From Candidatus Helarchaeota archaeon (GTDB lineage Archaea > Asgardarchaeota > Lokiarchaeia > Helarchaeales > HEL-GB-A): a stretch of DNA of 14,501 bases. A program made the position numbers and the translations under genes. The stretch covers positions 1-14,501 of the forward strand of contig JAEOSY010000119.1 of NCBI GenBank assembly GCA_016840125.1. Direction: 5' to 3'. The notes beneath the pieces were generated by a model, which saw only the letters and a list, made by a program, of their open reading frames with translations, ran no database searches and was not told where the DNA came from. Every line of letters begins with the position of its first letter. The stretch's first letter is position 1. This document shows positions 7,565-14,501 of this stretch, one piece after another.

Positions 7565-8323
7565 TTAATCTGTTTGAAATATCTTCATCCAAATTAGATC
7601 CTCTCCCCAACTATCAAAGATCTCTCCGTACCCTTCCTTTCTAAGGACTTTCTCCATTATCTTAAGTATTTCTTGCTGCGTTTCGAGATCAGCATCATCT
7701 AAGATTCGCCTAATCTTTGCTATAATCTCGTTGGCATCCAGTGGAAGTTTTACTAGAGGAAATTGCTCCAATTCCCAACGTAAATATTTGTAATAGGGAC
7801 GTAGCCTTCCTTCATGAATCGCAAAAATGACATCAAAGAACAGAGGAATTGAATAGGCAGCTTCTAGTCGCGCCGCCAACAAATCCCCATCCCGGATGCA
7901 CTTCAGGGATCGATACATGAAGTTGATGTACCCATCCAACATTCCTTTAATAAATTCATCCCGATGGGGCTCTGGGATTCTCGCCTTCTCATTTAAGATC
8001 TCCTGGATCTCTCCCGTCTTATCTATTATTGCCTTCACATGGGTAAAGGAATAGCGCCCAAACCACTCTGGGCTCCCCCAAGCTGCCAACCCCCTAAACT
8101 CGGTTACTGAAAAGACCATCAAATCCATGTTCTCATAGAGATCCCTGGGATATTTCGCTTTGTACCCCTCCACAACCTGGTCCTTCACAATGATATACAC
8201 GTCATAATCCGAATAGGGCTTCCCAAACCCCTTCCCGCGCGACCCTGAGAGGAAGAACCCTTGAATATTGGGATCCAACTGTGCTTCTTCTTGTATTTTT
8301 TTAAACTCTCTATCAGCCTGCAT
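7565..8323 (-). CDS. Minimal nucleotidyltransferase (pol-beta/KNTase superfamily)
   Basis: 252 residues. The catalytic signature is clear: GSRGKGFG at residues 27-34, then SDYD (38-41) giving the metal-binding Asp39/Asp41 pair, and a candidate third acid at Asp67 in ENMDLMVFS. The C-terminal two thirds is helical (about 110-250), as in aminoglycoside or lincosamide nucleotidyltransferases and in DUF4111-type proteins. Members add a nucleotide to small molecules, RNA or proteins; the substrate cannot be told here. No separate HEPN partner is encoded nearby, so a MNT/HEPN toxin-antitoxin pair is not supported. ATG 8323 has no obvious ribosome-binding site. It is flanked by repeat copies A (7 nt downstream) and B (upstream) and looks like a one-gene cassette. 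Confidence 0.85.
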   Translation of the reverse strand: MQADREFKKIQEEAQLDPNIQGFFLSGSRGKGFGKPYSDYDVYIIVKDQVVEGYKAKYPRDLYENMDLMVFSVTEFRGLAAWGSPEWFGRYSFTHVKAIIDKTGEIQEILNEKARIPEPHRDEFIKGMLDGYINFMYRSLKCIRDGDLLAARLEAAYSIPLFFDVIFAIHEGRLRPYYKYLRWELEQFPLVKLPLDANEIIAKIRRILDDADLETQQEILKIMEKVLRKEGYGEIFDSWGEDLIWMKIFQTD

Positions 8324-8403
8324 TTCTTATCAATTAGTTGTTCTATCAACCACTAGTACATTAATGATCTGGCTTTTACATTTTTCAGAAAATAACAAAC
8401 TAG

Positions 8404-8473
8404 GAAAAAAAAGAGTAGCTATCACGCTCAATAACTCAGCTTGCGCCCAGACTGCCCCCCGAAATGCTTCCTT
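8404..8473 (-). repeat. 16S-3'-end/trailer repeat, copy B (trailer part)
   Basis: Directly continues the 16S fragment at 8474. The minus sense reads AAGGAAGCATTTCGGGGGGC, AGTCTGGGCGCAAGCTGAG, TTATTGAGCGTGATAGC, then a run of eight T (8404-8411). It is diverged from copies A and E in the middle, but shares GTCTGGGCGCAAGCTG with copy C. The T-run is a likely transcription terminator for the 7TM gene. Confidence 0.85.
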
Positions 8474-8522
8474 AGGAGGTGATCCCGCCGCAGGTTCCCC
8501 TTCGGCTACCTTGTTACAACTT
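8474..8522 (-). rRNA. 16S rRNA 3'-terminal fragment (remnant, copy B)
   Basis: Minus sense reads AAGTTGTAACAAGGTAGCC, GAAGGGGAACCTGCGGCG, GGATCACCTCCT: the last 49 nt of 16S rRNA (helix 44 end, helix 45, anti-Shine-Dalgarno). Three changes against the copy at 13858, including T to G in the normally invariant GCGGCTGGATCACC and C to T in AAGTCGTAACAAGG, show decay. A further 10 nt of 16S (GGAGGGAGAA, 8552-8561) continues upstream after a 29-nt insertion, and it abuts the stop codon of the 7TM gene. This is not a functional rRNA gene. Confidence 0.85.
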
Positions 8523-8530
8523 CGAGTTCG

Positions 8531-8546
8531 TTCGCCTACGGGCGAA
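8531..8546. repeat. Perfect inverted repeat inserted in the 16S remnant
   Basis: TTCGCC-TACG-GGCGAA forms a 6-bp stem with a 4-base loop. It lies in a 29-nt segment (about 8523-8551) that is absent at the equivalent point of the 16S fragment at 13858-14213. On the minus strand seven to eight T precede the hairpin, so the T-run could itself end transcription of the 7TM gene just after its stop codon. Confidence 0.6.
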
Positions 8547-8561
8547 AAAAATTCTCCCTCC

Positions 8562-9674
8562 CTAAATATGCCTAGTCAGCCCAAATGCTTTTTCTATTAA
8601 GACCTTTGTATCTTTAAAGGCATCAATTTCCACAAGATTCTCAGCTTGATCTTCAAATTTGTTTTGAAATACTTTTCCAAAAGTTTCAAGTGATTCTTGC
8701 AAAAAACGGGATTTTCGACCTGCAAACAAGATGAATCCAAATTTACCTATTGAAATAAACATTATTTCCTTATCCTCAAAGGTGATTGAACGGAGTTCCG
8801 TACCCGTTCCCATTGCTTCCCTCATGATGCTCCTGACAGCTGTAAGACCCGCAGAGATTAACTCATCGTTGATAGCCTGAGGGGTGTGTGAAAGTTCATA
8901 GGAATATAAAGGCACACCGCCTTCATTCAGGACAAGAATTTTACCAATCTGTTGTGGTTGAAGGAGCGCAACACGAGTGGTGCGCGCATAAGCTAGCCAT
9001 AAGAGAACTATTCCTGCGATTATGGCGGCGTATCCATAATAATTTAGCTCTATTATGAAATGTGTTATGCCGAAAAAAACTTGTAAAAGACTAATGAGGG
9101 TGGAAACCAGAAATATGCTGATAATAGCCCACTGCATATATGACAGCTGTTTCCGATGTTCTGTATCGAGCGCGAATTGTTTCATGTTTTGTAGGACCCT
9201 GGAACAAAAAAAGGCAATAAGAAGGTAAAAACTTAAAATAATTAAACTGAGCAGGTTGAAATAAAGGGCATTATATCCTGTAGGTTGAGGTATACTATTC
9301 AGAAAATGATACATGTATGTAAAAAGCCAAGAACCCTCCCAGCTATAGACGAGAACAAGATACCCAATGATAAAAGCCAAGCGATAGGCTGAAATTCGCT
9401 CACGTTCGAAATAATCAATAAAAAGCAAAAAGCTCCCCCCATAAACCGCACTAATACCCAAGTACGTAGTAGAAGTTATCAGATCCGCATTCCCAATAAC
9501 TGGTCCGAGCAAATTAAAAATGAGTAGGGACAAAACCTGAAGAAAATAAAGTAAGTAGGCTATAATGAGGAAGAGAAGCGCCTTCACATGTGTTTGCACC
9601 CATCGTACCACAAGTGTGATCACAAGCAGTAAAATCAAGGCAAGCATGACAAGGTATATTATTATTGTAACCAA
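8562..9674 (-). CDS. Seven-TM protein with C-terminal longin/roadblock-like domain
   Basis: 370 residues from TTG 9674 (GGAG 13 nt upstream); ATG at residue 10 is an alternative start. Seven hydrophobic segments (about 3-25, 32-56, 65-85, 97-115, 135-162, 182-204, 210-232) form an N-terminal 7TM sensor-like module. A cytoplasmic domain follows, from about 243 to 370: strand ILVLNEGGVPLYSYEL, helix DELISAGLTAVRSIMREAMG, strands LRSITFEDKEIMFISIG and FGFILFAGRKS, then a helix. This strand-helix-strands-helix order is that of longin/roadblock-type domains, which are abundant in Asgard archaea and act as small-GTPase regulators or platforms. The fusion suggests membrane signalling to a GTPase; that is inference. 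Its C-terminus is closely duplicated at the right window edge (14266-14501), also followed by a 16S fragment. A TATA box lies at 9775-9782. Confidence 0.8.
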   Translation of the reverse strand: MVTIIIYLVMLALILLLVITLVVRWVQTHVKALLFLIIAYLLYFLQVLSLLIFNLLGPVIGNADLITSTTYLGISAVYGGSFLLFIDYFERERISAYRLAFIIGYLVLVYSWEGSWLFTYMYHFLNSIPQPTGYNALYFNLLSLIILSFYLLIAFFCSRVLQNMKQFALDTEHRKQLSYMQWAIISIFLVSTLISLLQVFFGITHFIIELNYYGYAAIIAGIVLLWLAYARTTRVALLQPQQIGKILVLNEGGVPLYSYELSHTPQAINDELISAGLTAVRSIMREAMGTGTELRSITFEDKEIMFISIGKFGFILFAGRKSRFLQESLETFGKVFQNKFEDQAENLVEIDAFKDTKVLIEKAFGLTRHI

Positions 9675-9774
9675 GGTCTCAAGTCAACTCCAATCCTTCT
9701 TCAGAAAAAAATCCTGTGGGTCTTCGATATTTTCTAGAAATCACTTTCCATTGATTAATAATTTAATGTTTTAG

Positions 9775-9782
9775 TATTTAAA
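9775..9782 (-). promoter_or_regulatory. TATA box for the 7TM gene
   Basis: Minus-sense TTTAAATA, a strong archaeal match. It lies only about 10 bp beyond the T-rich end of repeat copy C, so termination of the upstream cassette and the promoter of the next nearly touch. The predicted leader is about 80 nt. Confidence 0.5.
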
Positions 9783-9791
9783 TTTCAAATT

Positions 9792-9846
9792 AAAAACGAA
9801 AAAAAGAGAAAAATATTACACTTAACAACGCAGCTTGCGCCCAGAC
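9792..9846 (-). repeat. 16S-3'-end/trailer repeat, copy C (shortest)
   Basis: Minus sense reads GTCTGGGCGCAAGCTGCG, TTGTTAAGTGTAATATTTT, then TCTCTTTTTTTCGTTTTT. No 16S rRNA remains. It matches copy E over about 51 bases with two differences, including the T-rich end. It starts about 10 nt after the stop of the zinc-ribbon gene. The T-tracts are a good archaeal terminator for that gene. Confidence 0.85.
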
Positions 9847-9855
9847 ACCAACTTC

Positions 9856-10158
9856 TTATGGGGTTGTGGCTGGGATCGATAGTAAGATGTATATCACCAA
9901 AATCAAGACGACAATCAATACAGGTACCATAATCCACTTCACTTTTGCCATAGTCTCATCATAACTTATTTTGCAGGGCTCACACATCGTATAACTCTTT
10001 ATAATCAACCGTGATGATCGCCTCCCCCCTCCTGGTCTCGACCCCCTCGGAATTCGGATTACATCTGTACCACTATACACTCTCTCCCCTAGCTCAATTA
10101 TCTTATGACATCTGGAGCACTCCTCCTCTTCCACCGCGCTATGCCAACCCGACATCAT
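9856..10158 (-). CDS. Zinc-ribbon protein with C-terminal membrane anchor
   Basis: 100 residues. Two CxxC pairs, Cys14/Cys17 (CSRCH) and Cys59/Cys62 (CEPC), frame a basic Gly/Arg-rich loop (RGSRPGGGRRSSR, 38-50) and suggest one zinc-binding site. A single hydrophobic helix at about 74-96 near the C-terminus makes it tail-anchored, with the zinc domain probably cytoplasmic. Two ATG codons are adjacent (10158 and 10155). No ribosome-binding site is seen, and a weak TATA-like ATTTATTTA about 18 nt upstream suggests little or no leader. It is flanked by repeat copies C (10 nt downstream) and D (about 54 nt upstream), forming a one-gene cassette of only about 0.4 kb. Function is not recognised; a role in binding nucleic acid or a partner protein at the membrane is possible. 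Confidence 0.75.
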   Translation of the reverse strand: MMSGWHSAVEEEECSRCHKIIELGERVYSGTDVIRIPRGSRPGGGRRSSRLIIKSYTMCEPCKISYDETMAKVKWIMVPVLIVVLILVIYILLSIPATTP

Positions 10159-10211
10159 TAATAACTAAATAAATCATTCTATTTAGTCTTTAGTGAACTC
10201 TAAACAATAAA

Positions 10212-10274
10212 TCAAAAAGAGAAAGATACACGCCTAACAACGCAGCTTGTGCCCTGATTGACTCCAAAAATGCA
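10212..10274 (-). repeat. 16S-3'-end/trailer repeat, copy D
   Basis: Minus sense reads GCATTTTTGGAGTCAATCAG, GGCACAAGCTGCGTTGTTAG, GCGTGTATCTTTCTCTTTTT. It begins inside the trailer with no 16S bases. Compared with copy A, GGGGTC is GGAGTC and GGGCGC is GGGCAC. No minus-strand gene lies immediately upstream; the neighbouring gene (10410) points away, so here the repeat marks a boundary rather than a gene end. Confidence 0.85.
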
Positions 10275-10347
10275 TTTTTTATAGAACAAATTCCTCACCC
10301 TAATAAAACATAGAAATGTTAGAATTTGAATAATTTTGATCTTTGAG

Positions 10348-10355
10348 TTTAAATA
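10348..10355 (+). promoter_or_regulatory. TATA box for the repeat-protein gene
   Basis: TTTAAATA, 54 nt before ATG 10410. The predicted transcription start near 10380 gives a leader of about 30 nt with only a weak GGATG before the start codon. Confidence 0.5.
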
Positions 10356-10409
10356 ATCTCATTTGATAAAATCTGTAGCTTTTCAAATAGATTCATCGGA
10401 TGTTATCAA

Positions 10410-12833
10410 ATGAAGTCAAAATATCAAATAACCAAGTTTGTTGATCTGATTGATACCCGGAAAGAAATTAGAATCAATACTATTCTACCTCAAGAGTTTT
10501 GGCAGGCTTTTGAGCAAGGTATTTATCCCCCTTCAAATCAGGATACGTTATCCTATCATATTGATGATTATGCAAAACTCATTAAACGTCTTGGATATGC
10601 CCATTCTATTTATTCATATGAGTATGAGATAAACATAATTGCTGTAAGGGGTATTTTTTTCATTTCAATTTTCTCAATTAGTAATAAATCAAGATTAATT
10701 GGTATTATCGACTTCAATCAAGGACGGAAGAAACATGAAGTTTGTTATTCTGCGAAAAGGATAGATAACCACCCTATTGTAACAAGTCTACTTAATAAAC
10801 TAAGTGATGAATTAATTCATAAAGGATTAAAAATTGATGAAAGAGTCAGCGGAAATTATACACTTCCTTTTCACATACCACTAAAATCCTTAGTATGTAC
10901 TTTACAATGGAAACAGTTAATAACTAATGAACCGAACTTGACACCGGAAGATCGGGCCGAAATTATTGCTAAAAAATTAAAAGTTAATCCGATTACGCTT
11001 GCGAAATCTTATGGAACATACTCAACTGATAAAGCTGTAAAAAAGGAAGCGTTTGTAGCATCCAATCATCTATTGGACTCAAAATACAATTTAACTGAGC
11101 AATGGCGGGAACTCCTTGTATCTGCTCCTGAATTAACCGCAAAGGAGCGTGCGGAGTACCTCGCGACCAAAACAGATCTCGATCCTGTTACCGTTGCAGC
11201 TTATTTAAAATATTCAATTGATGATAAGGTAAGACCTGAGGCTAACTTAGCCTTCACTGTTTTATTGGAAGCTAAACATGATATCACTTCCCAATGGCTT
11301 GAATTATTAACCGAGGCTTCTGATTTAGACCCGCGAGAACGCGCTGAAATAATTGCTACTCGACAAGGGATAAACCCAGTCACGATTGCAGGCTATGGAC
11401 GGGTATCAAAGAATAAAAAAGTGAAAAATGAAGCCCATAAGGCCTTTAACAATCTGTTGGATTCAAAACATGAAATTACTGAGCAATGGCGGGAACTTAT
11501 CAGTAGTTCACTCGAGTTATCTCCAAAAGAACGAGCAGAATCTATCGCGTCTAAATTAAAAATCAAACCTTCTACTGTTGCATCTTATGGAAAATCCTCA
11601 TTAAATAAAAAAGTACGGAACGAAGCATCTCAAGCATATTCAATGATCATGGAAACTAAACATAATATCACTTCAGAGTGGCTTGAATTAATAACCAATA
11701 AACCCGCTTTAACGCCAACACAACGCGCTGAAGTTATCGCAACCAAAAAGGGATTAGACCCCGTTACCGTTGCAACATATGGGCGAGCTTCACCTAATCC
11801 GAAAGTGAAGTCCGAAGCTTTTAAAGCTGTTAATATTTTATTGGATTCAAAATATGAGATAACTACGAAGTGGCAAAATCTGATTGAAAACCGCCCTAAA
11901 ATGTCCCCAAAAGAACGAGCTGAATGTATTGCAGCAGAGTTGCACATCGATGCTATTTCAGTTTCCAGTTATGGACGAAGTTCAGTAGATAAAACTGTAA
12001 AATCTGAAAGTAATAAAGCGTTCAACACTATATATGAGTCTAGACACGAAATCACCCAGAGATGGAGGAAACTAATGAAAACTTCGCCTCATTTTTCTCC
12101 TCAAGAGCGCGCAGAGCATATCGGCTTTGAAATAGGAATTGAGCCAACTACCGTTACGAGATACGGACAAAATTCCCCGGATAAGGATGTAAAATCCGAA
12201 GCAATTAAAGCATCTGGGATGCTACTAGAATCCCGACATGATATCACTGGTTTGTGGTTGAAATTGAAAGAAAAGATGCCAACCTTTAACCCAAAAGAAT
12301 GTGCTGGACATCTTGCGCTAGAACTAGGTTTGGATCCTCTTACCATTGCAGGTTATGGTAAATTTTCAAAAAATAGTCAGATTAAATCAGAGGCAAATCA
12401 GGCTTTCATGGCCTTGCGAGACGCTAGTCAGAATATTACACCTAGATGGCGGAAATTAATAGAAACTTGTCCAAATCTCAGCCCACAAGAACGGGCGGAA
12501 CATCTCGCATCAGATTTGGATGTAAGCCCGGTTACTGTGGCGGGTTGTGCGAAATATTCCTCTGATAGAGATGTGAAATCTGACGCGAATAAGGCTTTCA
12601 AGAAATTACTGGAATCAAAACATTCGATAACTGAGAGATGGGAAAAATTACTCAACGACAAGCCTGAAATCACACCGCAGAAAAGGGCAGAATTGATTGC
12701 TATGGAATTAGGAATAGCCCCTATTACAACTGCAGGTTACGGGACTGCTTCTTCTAATCAACAAGTTAAATCTGAAGCCTATCACGCTTTCTATAAAATA
12801 TGGAAACTTAAGTGCAATTCAAATAAAGAGTAA
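10410..12833 (+). CDS. Protein with ten tandem 64-residue helix-turn-helix-like repeats
   Basis: 807 residues. Residues 1-166 form an unrecognised alpha/beta domain (strands INIIAVRGIFFISIFSI and SRLIGIIDFNQ, then helices). From Trp167 to the end there are ten back-to-back repeats: the first of 65 residues, nine of 64. Each has the pattern WxxLhxxxPxLTPxERAExIA, xxLGIxPxTVAGYGRxS, then VKSEAxKAFxxLLESKHEIT. The middle (TPxERAExIA..LGI.P.TVA.Y) looks like a helix-turn-helix with TVAxYGR as recognition helix; the last helix would link to the next unit. Trp1, the RAE triad and YG are nearly invariant, while positions 33, 36 and 37 vary between repeats. I infer a modular DNA- or RNA-binding solenoid; a protein-binding scaffold is also possible. 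There is no signal peptide or membrane helix. It converges with the LAGLIDADG gene inside the unit between repeat copies D and E. Confidence 0.8.
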   Translation: MKSKYQITKFVDLIDTRKEIRINTILPQEFWQAFEQGIYPPSNQDTLSYHIDDYAKLIKRLGYAHSIYSYEYEINIIAVRGIFFISIFSISNKSRLIGIIDFNQGRKKHEVCYSAKRIDNHPIVTSLLNKLSDELIHKGLKIDERVSGNYTLPFHIPLKSLVCTLQWKQLITNEPNLTPEDRAEIIAKKLKVNPITLAKSYGTYSTDKAVKKEAFVASNHLLDSKYNLTEQWRELLVSAPELTAKERAEYLATKTDLDPVTVAAYLKYSIDDKVRPEANLAFTVLLEAKHDITSQWLELLTEASDLDPRERAEIIATRQGINPVTIAGYGRVSKNKKVKNEAHKAFNNLLDSKHEITEQWRELISSSLELSPKERAESIASKLKIKPSTVASYGKSSLNKKVRNEASQAYSMIMETKHNITSEWLELITNKPALTPTQRAEVIATKKGLDPVTVATYGRASPNPKVKSEAFKAVNILLDSKYEITTKWQNLIENRPKMSPKERAECIAAELHIDAISVSSYGRSSVDKTVKSESNKAFNTIYESRHEITQRWRKLMKTSPHFSPQERAEHIGFEIGIEPTTVTRYGQNSPDKDVKSEAIKASGMLLESRHDITGLWLKLKEKMPTFNPKECAGHLALELGLDPLTIAGYGKFSKNSQIKSEANQAFMALRDASQNITPRWRKLIETCPNLSPQERAEHLASDLDVSPVTVAGCAKYSSDRDVKSDANKAFKKLLESKHSITERWEKLLNDKPEITPQKRAELIAMELGIAPITTAGYGTASSNQQVKSEAYHAFYKIWKLKCNSNKE
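10908..12830 (+). repeat. Ten 192-bp coding repeats
   Basis: Units start at 10908 (195 bp), 11103, 11295, 11487, 11679, 11871, 12063, 12255, 12447 and 12639. Each begins with a TGG codon. Protein similarity is clear, but the DNA has diverged, so the array is old or selected rather than freshly amplified. Unit 8 (Cys in ERAE position, AGH for AEx) and unit 9 (GCAK for GYGR) are the most degenerate internal units. Unit 10 lacks the HEIT linker. Confidence 0.9.
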
Positions 12834-12890
12834 TCACACCGAACAACGTTAAAAGTTAGATCAAAGATAATTGGAGCAATTCGAACTCGA

Positions 12891-13670
12891 TTAAATATCA
12901 TTTAACTTTGATAATATTTTTTTAGGATCTCTTGAATCGAATTTCAATGAATATGATTCTATAATCTTCCGCAATATCTCATTCTTTTTATGTCCTTCCC
13001 AATATTTGGAATTTCTTGTCATTTTTACTCCTTTAACAAAACCAATTTTTTCCTTAAATTGTATAATTGCTTCTCTACTTCGCATTTCAAGGCTATAGGG
13101 TTTAACTGTATGCATAACTTCTAAGTCAACTAGTAATTCATGTAACCTTTGTTTTAGGTAAGGCTGGTGACATACTATGGCGACTATTCTTTCTACTGCA
13201 CTCCAGGAGCCTTTTCTTGGAAAAATTGAAGGATATCCATCACAAGAAGCATAGATTCTCAAAAACTGTGCTTTATCCATTTCCGTTTGAAAGAGTTCTT
13301 TTGGTATTAATATTTCAGCATATATTGAATCGTCAAATTTCAAGTGATTATGCTCTCCAATTTTGTATTTTGACTCCCCTTTAATAAATGGACAAAATGG
13401 ATAATGATTACAAGCCCTAGTTCTATAACTTGGGGATATTTCAAGCATTCTTTCAACGAGGTTTTTATCAAAAATTCTTAGAGTAATCCCACGCGGTTTA
13501 TTCTGTCTATGAATTTTATTGGTCGAGAATTTTCGAACTTCAGTTCTAAACATCTCTAGTAAAACTTGTGATTTATTGGTAAAATGAACATACATCGTCT
13601 CACTACTAAATCCAACTCCTCCATCAGAAAGGCCTAATGCAACTAAATTCAAAAATTTCCTTTTATCCAT
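12891..13670 (-). CDS. LAGLIDADG homing endonuclease (two-motif), free-standing
   Basis: 259 residues from ATG 13670. First motif FLNLVALGLSDGGV (6-19, candidate catalytic Asp16), followed by the typical strand and helix MYVHFTNKSQVLLEMFRTEV. Second motif AQFLRIYASCDG (135-145, Asp144), followed by strands. Two motifs in one chain mean a monomeric endonuclease with a pseudo-twofold fold. Both motifs keep the acidic residue, so activity is possible although the rest of motif 1 is divergent. Many relatives sit in archaeal rRNA introns; this one is not inside an intron but lies about 190 bp downstream of a 16S rRNA fragment on the same strand. Promoter TTTTATATA at 13711-13719 gives a leader of roughly 20 nt. 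It may cut rDNA and drive the spread of the surrounding unit; that is inference. Confidence 0.75.
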   Translation of the reverse strand: MDKRKFLNLVALGLSDGGVGFSSETMYVHFTNKSQVLLEMFRTEVRKFSTNKIHRQNKPRGITLRIFDKNLVERMLEISPSYRTRACNHYPFCPFIKGESKYKIGEHNHLKFDDSIYAEILIPKELFQTEMDKAQFLRIYASCDGYPSIFPRKGSWSAVERIVAIVCHQPYLKQRLHELLVDLEVMHTVKPYSLEMRSREAIIQFKEKIGFVKGVKMTRNSKYWEGHKKNEILRKIIESYSLKFDSRDPKKILSKLNDI

Positions 13671-13710
13671 CTTGAATTAATTAATAGCTTGCTAAAATTT
13701 AAAGCTGACG

Positions 13711-13755
13711 TATATAAAATGCGCAAATTAATACCCTCCGATTTGAAAATGCGCA
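13711..13755 (-). promoter_or_regulatory. Endonuclease promoter with paired operator-like boxes
   Basis: Minus-sense TTTTATATA (13711-13719) is a good TATA box for the endonuclease gene. AAAATGCGCA occurs twice on the plus strand, at 13716-13725 and 13746-13755, exactly 30 bp apart (about three helical turns). The first overlaps the TATA/BRE region; the second is part of the perfect 12-bp palindrome AAATGCGCATTT (13747-13758). This arrangement suits a repressor binding on one DNA face. Confidence 0.5.
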
Positions 13756-13780
13756 TTTACTTTGTGTAATTTACATTTAT

Positions 13781-14213
<433 letters not shown>

Positions 14214-14265
14214 TTCAGCGAATGTCAGTACACAACTATGCACCTAATTGCAATGGAGCAAAGGA

Positions 14266-14501
14266 TTAAATATCCCTAGCCAGCCCAAATGCTTTTTCTA
14301 TTAAACCCTTTGTATCTTTAAAGGCTTCAAGTTCCACAATACCTTCAGCTTCAAATTTCGTATTAAATGCCTCTCCAAAAGTTTCAAGTGCTTCTTGCAA
14401 AAATCGGGATTTCCGACCTGCAAACAAAATGAATCCAAATCGCCCTATTTCAATGAACATTATTTCTGTGTCCTCAAAGGTGATTGAATGGAGTTCCATC
14501 C
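14266..14501 (-). CDS. C-terminus of a second 7TM/longin-roadblock-like protein, cut by window edge
   Basis: The visible 77 codons align along their whole length with the last 79 residues of the 8562-9674 product, about three quarters identical, with shared FGFILFAGRKSRFLQE and LIEKAFGL. The Met at the right edge matches an internal Thr of the paralogue, so it is not the start; the gene extends beyond base 14501. The stop is TAA at 14268-14266. Similarity in DNA is high up to the stop codons and then breaks off. In both loci 16S rRNA sequence follows on the same strand, immediately after the stop in one and after 52 nt in the other, so gene and rRNA tail were probably duplicated together. Confidence 0.85.
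   Translation of the reverse strand, partial: MELHSITFEDTEIMFIEIGRFGFILFAGRKSRFLQEALETFGEAFNTKFEAEGIVELEAFKDTKGLIEKAFGLARDI

Noticed and set aside
7565..8323. MNT/HEPN toxin-antitoxin pair
   Set aside because: The nucleotidyltransferase has its own long helical C-terminus and no adjacent small HEPN gene; the neighbours are repeats and the 7TM gene.
11201..12673. Several minus-strand ORFs opposite the repeat protein
   Set aside because: They recur with the 192-bp period as antisense shadows of the repeats and have no ribosome-binding sites.
10410..12833. CRISPR array or TALE-type array
   Set aside because: The periodicity is 192 bp, fully coding and in frame, with diverged DNA; it is not made of short identical repeats, and the 64-residue unit is unlike the 34-residue TALE unit.

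Overview
The window is AT-rich archaeal DNA. The clearest evidence is a 16S rRNA 3' fragment on the minus strand with archaeal sequence, ending in the canonical anti-Shine-Dalgarno CACCTCCT. Supporting signs are archaeal TATA boxes of the TTTAWATA type and GGTGA/GGAGG ribosome-binding sites. A 7TM protein with a longin/roadblock-like tail, a 22-residue-repeat LRR protein, a GldG/DUF4350-like protein and a LAGLIDADG endonuclease fit an Asgard (Lokiarchaeia-like) archaeon. That assignment is an inference; no complete marker gene is present.

Left part (1-7380), ordinary small-gene territory. A minus-strand operon runs from a 51-residue charged microprotein (2995-2840), through a 655-residue secreted or membrane-anchored protein (2793-826), into a multi-pass membrane protein that starts at an ATGA overlap and leaves the window at base 1. 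Two divergent 39-residue-class membrane microproteins lie at 3134-3253 and 3333-3530. Then come an unrecognised 204-residue protein, an LRR protein, an unrecognised ~123-residue protein, a DUF998-like six-TM gene broken by one in-frame TAA, and a DUF4350/GldG-like gene that lacks a standard start codon.

Right part (7480-14501), the unusual region. Five copies of one sequence, all in the same orientation (minus), lie between genes at about 7482, 8404, 9792, 10212 and 13781. In minus-strand sense they share the same 3' end: a trailer sequence followed by a T-rich terminator. Their 5' ends are nested: about 355 nt of 16S rRNA plus trailer, then about 50 nt of 16S, then 9 nt of 16S, then trailer only in two copies. 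The repeat is therefore the 3' end of the 16S rRNA gene plus its downstream trailer. Between the copies sit cassette-like units: a nucleotidyltransferase, a 7TM-longin/roadblock protein, a zinc-ribbon membrane protein, and a larger unit with a protein made of ten 64-residue helix-turn-helix-like repeats facing a LAGLIDADG homing endonuclease. The first three genes are on the repeat strand, each followed directly by a copy that supplies a terminator. A second copy of the 7TM protein's C-terminus precedes the longest 16S fragment at the right edge.

I read 7480-14501 as an array of gene cassettes delimited by direct repeats derived from the 16S rRNA 3' end. The mechanism (site-specific integration at the rRNA 3' end, RNA-mediated copying, segmental duplication, or an integron-like process) cannot be settled from this window. 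The long 16S fragment also has a 32-nt hairpin-forming insertion inside the universally conserved ACACACCGCCCGTC decoding-site sequence.
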